Part shown: in pieces, positions 59,704 to 64,000 of the stretch
Layout of the letters: each line of letters opens with the position of its first letter
Position numbering within the stretch: position 1 is the first letter of the stretch
Source: Bidens hawaiensis
Taxonomy: Eukaryota; Streptophyta; Magnoliopsida; Asterales; Asteraceae
Assembly (NCBI GenBank): GCA_021521415.1
Contig: JAIQDT010000673.1
Coordinates: 620,001 to 684,000, forward strand
Length of the DNA stretch: 64,000 nucleotides
Reading direction: 5' to 3'
The notes under the pieces: model-generated
Databases searched by the model: none
Told to the model about the DNA's origin: nothing
Seen by the model: only the letters and a program-made list of their open reading frames with translations
Translations under genes and position numbers: made by a program

Positions 59704-60692
59704 CAGTGGCGGATCTAAACTATAATCTCAAGGGTAACGTTTAAAAAAAATATTTTATCGTATTTTATACAATGAAAATGAATTTTTTTTTACCGTATTT
59801 CATACAATAACCGAATTTTTTTTACGATATTTCGTACAATAGTTTTTTTTTTTTAACTTGCCTTTGAACCGATATCATCATTTTCGTTTAAAAAGATTAC
59901 TAATAATACTTTGTTGTTTCATCTTTCAAGTTCCCTAATTTTAGAAGGGATAAAATTTAAACCATAAATCTATAATTAATTTCAATTTACACACAAACCC
60001 TAAATCTCTAATCAATTACAATTTCCAATTTATATTATCCGAATATCCAACAAACCATACTCAATCATTCAATTGATACAAATGGGGTGGTGCTCTATTA
60101 CCAAAGGCAAAGCCTTTAAAACACCTGATTTTGGAGGGGAGGTCTTAGGTTCAAATCCTAAAAACAACAAAAATTAAAAGAAGTTCACTATTAAATAAAA
60201 TCATTTAATTGCCCATAAACAATTCCAAATTAACAATTTATATAAACAAATAAACAATTACAATTTTAAGTAGAAGAATACCTAAATTGAACAAGTAGAA
60301 TTCAAATCGTTGACGAGGGAGTGAGGGATTGAAGGAGCACCGAGCGTTGGTTGCTCGGTTGAAGCATGCAGGGGGTTGGGACAGTGTGGGGTGGAAGCCA
60401 CGACTGAATGAAACTTTGTTTATTGAATGCTGATGTCCTACCTAAAACAAACATTTAAGCATAAAGGAAAAACGAACAAATGGTTTTATTTAGTTTGCAC
60501 TTAAATTTAGTTGGTCTTTAATTAGTTTCGACTTTTAATTTGGTTGGGTTTTAAACAAACAAGGGTAACATTATATTTTTTTTAAAGGTAACGAAATACG
60601 AAAACCGACCAAAACATACAAAATTTGTACAACCGACGAAAAGTAGAGGGGTAGCGGAGGCTACCCCTAACTATATGCTAGGTCCGCCCCTA
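59704..60692. mobile_element. hAT non-autonomous element, 989 bp
   Basis: The ends are CAGTGGCGGATCTAAAC and, reversed from the right, TAGGGGCGGACCTAGC. A perfect 8-bp duplication GTTGTGAC flanks it (59696-59703 and 60693-60700). The interior is AT-rich with no transposase. It contains a possible SINE remnant (60085-60175). Confidence 0.88.
60085..60175 (+). mobile_element. Possible tRNA-derived SINE head
   Basis: GGTTCAAATCC (about 60147-60157) matches the pol III B box, with a GGGTGGTGCTC A-box-like stretch about 60 bp upstream and an A-rich tail following. No target duplication was found, and the A-box match is weak. Confidence 0.3.
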
Positions 60693-61166
60693 GTTGTGAC
60701 TTCAGCATTATATGGGTATAGGAAAGATCGATCAGTTTGTGCGAGGTTAAAAAGTTGAAGTCACAATTTAAAATATTTAATGGGCCACAAGGGCGGACTT
60801 ATTCATCCCGTATGGCGTACGGGGTCGGCTGACCCCTATGAATTTATTTTTTTTAGTATATATGCAATCTCATCTCGAGCAACCCTTGTAAAACTTTAAC
60901 ACCGACCCCCCTATGAAAAAAGAGAAAAGAACTTAAGATAGTAATATGATGAAGAAAATTTATGACGGCCATGACTGATTGACTGTGGAGCTTCAAAAGC
61001 TTAGATAAAAGGAAGAAGACGATGTTAAAACTTACTTTTGTTGTATTATAAGGTAAAAAAAACAAAAAAGAGCCTACTAGAAGCTAGCACATAGTACCTA
61101 ATATTAAATGGGTAGCTACACTCATGCTCTTCAAAAGGGCATGCAATCCATCTATCCAAACACTTA

Positions 61167-61488
61167 GGCTATCCGCTGTGGTGAGGGACATCGAAGACCC
61201 TCCATAGTGCCACGTCAGCGTCACGTGGGCATCGGGGGCTTCGAAGCCCTTCTCCATAACGCCCCGCTATGGTTTAAAGCTCTTAGGCGCCCAATTATAT
61301 ACATATAAATATATATATGTATTTGTGTGTGTGTGTGTATGAGAGAGAGAGAGAAGGCGTCGATCGTCCAAAAGCCACCTCCCCCTCCGTGCCCGCCTCC
61401 TCCGCGCCACTCCCCCCCCCCCACCGACGGTGTTCCACCTCCATCGGTGCCCAAAAAATCACCTCCACGACGCCCATAGCGTGGAGTC
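61167..61488. mobile_element. PIF/Harbinger-type MITE, 322 bp
   Basis: The flanks are TTA on both sides (61164-61166 and 61489-61491). The ends GGCTATCCGCTGTGG and, reversed, GACTCCACGCTATGG are imperfect inverted repeats, and related CGCTATGG motifs recur inside. It contains (TA)n, (GT)n and (GA)n runs and a C-rich segment. Open frames on both strands reflect composition, not a gene. Confidence 0.65.
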
Positions 61489-62239
61489 TTAGAGCACAAA
61501 TTTGAAAGTATTATAAAGCTAGTTCAAATTTTGTGTATTGAGTTTAGAACATAGAACATATTTCTTGTTTGCTGAACCACTAGTTTCGATTTTTTATGTC
61601 TTGATTATTACTGTAAGTTTTAGCTTTAGGTTACTTTTAGATCACTTAATTATCATTTATCTATGTTTTTTATGATATAAAGATATGCTCTTAATTTGTT
61701 TTTATATAACATGAGACGACCGACCCCACCTAACCAGAATCGAACCGGAAACACAATTTGCAACCCCTGTTGCCATTTTCACAGATATGGGCCCTGTGGT
61801 GGTCCTTTTTTTCGCTTTTGGTCCAGTGTCAAGTAACGTGTTAAACAAAGTGTGCAATTTCCCTGTCTCCAATCTCTAAACTTCGTCGTCGTCATCTTCG
61901 ATCTTCACACCAGTGATGTCTTAATCGTCTTCTTCTTCATCAAAATCGTACTCCATATGATGTGTCGAATGCTAGCTACTCATGAGTGATGCTACATGCT
62001 ATCGATTTTCCAAGACTGAAGCTAACTCGGGTCGTCGGTTCTTGTGCTGGGTAAGTGTTGCAATTAAGTTCGATTATGTTACTTCAATTAGGTTATTATG
62101 GTCAATTAGGTTATTATGGTCAATTACGTTAATTTGACCAATTTGGTTAGTATGCTCTGTAAACTGATTATGATCTTGATTCTCCATATTTGGTTACGGA
62201 AGGGGTGTTGTGATTGGATTAGATGGGTTGATATCTTGA
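61489..62239. other. Intergenic, nothing recognised
   Basis: AT-rich with a CGTCGTCGTC stretch near 61880. The sequence GGTTATTATGGTCAATTA is repeated at 62091-62125. No gene was supported. Confidence 0.45.
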
Positions 62240-62560
62240 TTCTCCATCGTCCACTACCACCACCCACCACCCACCGTCCGCTACCACCACCGTCCACCAC
62301 TGCCACCCACCGTCCGTTACCACCACCACCATCCACCACCACCCACCATCTGCCACCAACACCGTCCACCACCCACCATCCTTCACCACCACCGCCCACC
62401 GTCGGTCATAACCATCGTTCACTACCACCACCACCGTCCACTACCACCACCACTGTCCACCACCCACCACAACCGTCCATCACCACCACCCACCATCCAC
62501 CGCTTACCACAATCGTCTTCCACCAATCATCCACCATCACCCAATTCCACAGTTCGTACA
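62240..62560. repeat. CCACCA/CCACC low-complexity tract
   Basis: About 320 bp of CCACCACC, CCACCGTCC and CACTACCACC units are strongly strand-asymmetric. ORFs here encode only Pro/Thr/His or Gly/Trp/Val repeats and are not taken as genes. Confidence 0.9.
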
Positions 62561-62599
62561 CCACCACAATTATTTTAGCAGTATATAGACGTTAATTGA

Positions 62600-64000
62600 C
62601 GTCTATCTATCATGATATGTATGATAGGTAACTAATTTTCAGCTTATGCAGACGATATCCAGTTTATAAAACAAACAGTATTATACTTTCATATTGCACA
62701 CCTTAATCAGAGTGCAGACACTTTTTGTCTTCAAAAACAAACAGCACCTTAATCTTAACATGAGAACGTAGGAAATAATAATTTATAAAAAATGATAATG
62801 TAAGAAACAATACCAACTACAATACCAATCTACATAAACAATGATTTATAATAACAAAAAAGAACCTAAAAATTACAACAAAAGAATCAAAATAAAGAAC
62901 AAAATAATAACAGCAAATATTTATAACAGCAAAATAAAAAATCTAATAATAACAACAAAATATAAATCAGCAAATACTTATAACGTCTCATAATTGAAAA
63001 GTAGCAAATAGGAACAAAAAATAATAGCAAACACCTGTAAGAATAAACCAAACAATTTCAGCAAATTGGTTCTCACTTCTTTCATGTTAAGAATAAAATG
63101 TATTTGATCTTGTTTATACACACACACACACTATAATGATATTATTTATTTATTGTAATGCTTATATATATGAAGTGTATTATATTTTAATTTGTAATAA
63201 TTGTTGTGTGAATAAAGGTATAAAAGTAATGATAAAAAAATGTACTTGAAAATCCCAATATGTATACCCGCTACTTTCGGATATGCTCGATAAACGACGG
63301 GTAACGGCCAGGGACACGGTTTTACAAACGGTTATGGGCATGGAATTACCGATACCCGGTCCGTTGCCATCCCTAATAACAACATAATAAATATGGTTGT
63401 GTTTATTATCAAAGAAAAACTTAAATTGTATATATTATATGTTAATATAAGCATGCATATAAATGGATTTCCTTGTCTTTTTTTCATATATATATATTTT
63501 TATATTTTTTTACAGAAATCAAGTACCTGTTTTAAAATGCACTTGTTGCAATTATTCTGTTTTAGCCCGGCCCGATTTGCTATTCTTTATGACTTTATTG
63601 GTATATGAAAGCACCAATAAATGCATGAGTTACTTTGGGCTAGGCTTAATTTACCCAAACATGTATTGGCAGAAGTAGTGAAACACCAACGAAATACAAG
63701 CCACAGCCCACATGGGTCATCCGGTCATGTTTGGACTGGACTTAAAAGTCAGAATGAAACAGCCTGTTTGGGCCAAAATTTGACACCGTGGCCAATTGGC
63801 ATATTTCATGCACGAGTGATTCCATCAATGCATTATACATGGATGATACAACTTAGATTTAGATATATCTGGATATGGGTGGGTGTTTAATGGGCATGGG
63901 CTATGATGATCATGTGATAGAAGCATGATGCATGATACATGTCAGAGGAGAAGATGATGCAAGTGCAATGTACAAAGTAAATAACTAGTTAGGGGAAGAA
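62600..64000. other. AT-rich intergenic DNA with a hAT-type terminus
   Basis: The stretch 63260-63374 reversed reads TTAGGGATGGCAACGGACCGGGTATCGG, a terminus like those of the TAGGG hAT MITEs in this window; its partner end was not found. Otherwise AAC- and AT-rich sequence, with no supported gene. Confidence 0.45.

Noticed and set aside
60791..60907. GGGCGGACTTATTC as another hAT element end
   Set aside because: No partner terminus or target duplication was found; probably a fragment of the neighbouring family.
61221..61505. Gly-rich and Pro-rich ORFs
   Set aside because: They lie entirely within the Harbinger MITE and its simple repeats.
62116..62595. 159-codon Pro/Thr/His ORF and its Gly/Trp antisense partner
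   Set aside because: Both derive from CCACCA repeats; a low-complexity tract, not a gene.
1..64000. Defence island, biosynthetic cluster or CRISPR-like array as the 'undescribed system'
   Set aside because: The repeats are transposon termini, LTRs and simple repeats of a plant genome; no array of uniform spacers or cluster of enzymes exists here.

Overview
This window looks like intergenic and genic DNA from a plant nuclear genome, almost certainly a eudicot. The style of several repeats hints at Asteraceae, but that is a guess. It is AT-rich, spliced genes use GT-AG introns, and most of the length is transposable elements nested inside one another. No rRNA, tRNA, CRISPR or bacterial feature was seen.

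Host genes. Only one clearly intact host gene was found: a five-exon class 3 (oil-body, OBL1-type) lipase on the minus strand at 2722-5591. A tandem paralogue has exons 2-5 at 25946-27509 and exon 1 about 19 kb away at 46450-46786. Its intron 1 holds an 18-kb nested retrotransposon. It also has a stop codon in exon 1 and a one-base insertion in exon 3, so it is a pseudogene.

Layout. 1-1440: decayed Ty3/gypsy (Tekay-like) gag-pol fragment. 1532-2330: Helitron end and a hAT MITE. 2722-5591: lipase 1. 5717-7198: long-TIR (Mutator-like) element inserted about 30 bp upstream of the lipase TATA box. 8280-10700: remains of a retroelement with a coiled-coil/acidic ORF. 11556-24840: Copia element (minus strand, TSD ACGTT) carrying a 10.2-kb CACTA element (13735-23929, TSD CTT), which itself carries a 2.8-kb solo LTR (17143-19933, TSD ACAAC), a Helitron (20116-21076) and hAT-type pieces. 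25946-27509: lipase pseudogene exons 2-5. 28244-46303: Tat-lineage Ty3/gypsy element (minus strand, TSD ATAAC) with a gag but no visible pol, and an antisense spliced gene with its own TATA box. That antisense gene is split by a young Tekay chromovirus (30725-39816, TSD CACGG) with an intact 1536-codon gag-pol ORF. 46450-46786: lipase pseudogene exon 1. 46900-64000: a duplicated promoter flank, a short non-autonomous LTR element, three hAT MITEs with target duplications, a foldback MITE with ~240-bp arms, a TRIM, a LINE fragment, a Harbinger MITE and low-complexity DNA.

How it fits together. Target-site duplications give a relative history: lipase duplication, then Tat insertion into the second copy's first intron, then Tekay insertion into the Tat antisense gene. 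Both Tat LTRs carry a TATA box pointing in the lipase's direction of transcription. Nothing here is a wholly new gene family that I can name. The most unusual items are the antisense spliced gene in the Tat element, the hairpin-forming repeats in the Tekay leader, and the LTR promoter upstream of the lipase pseudogene.
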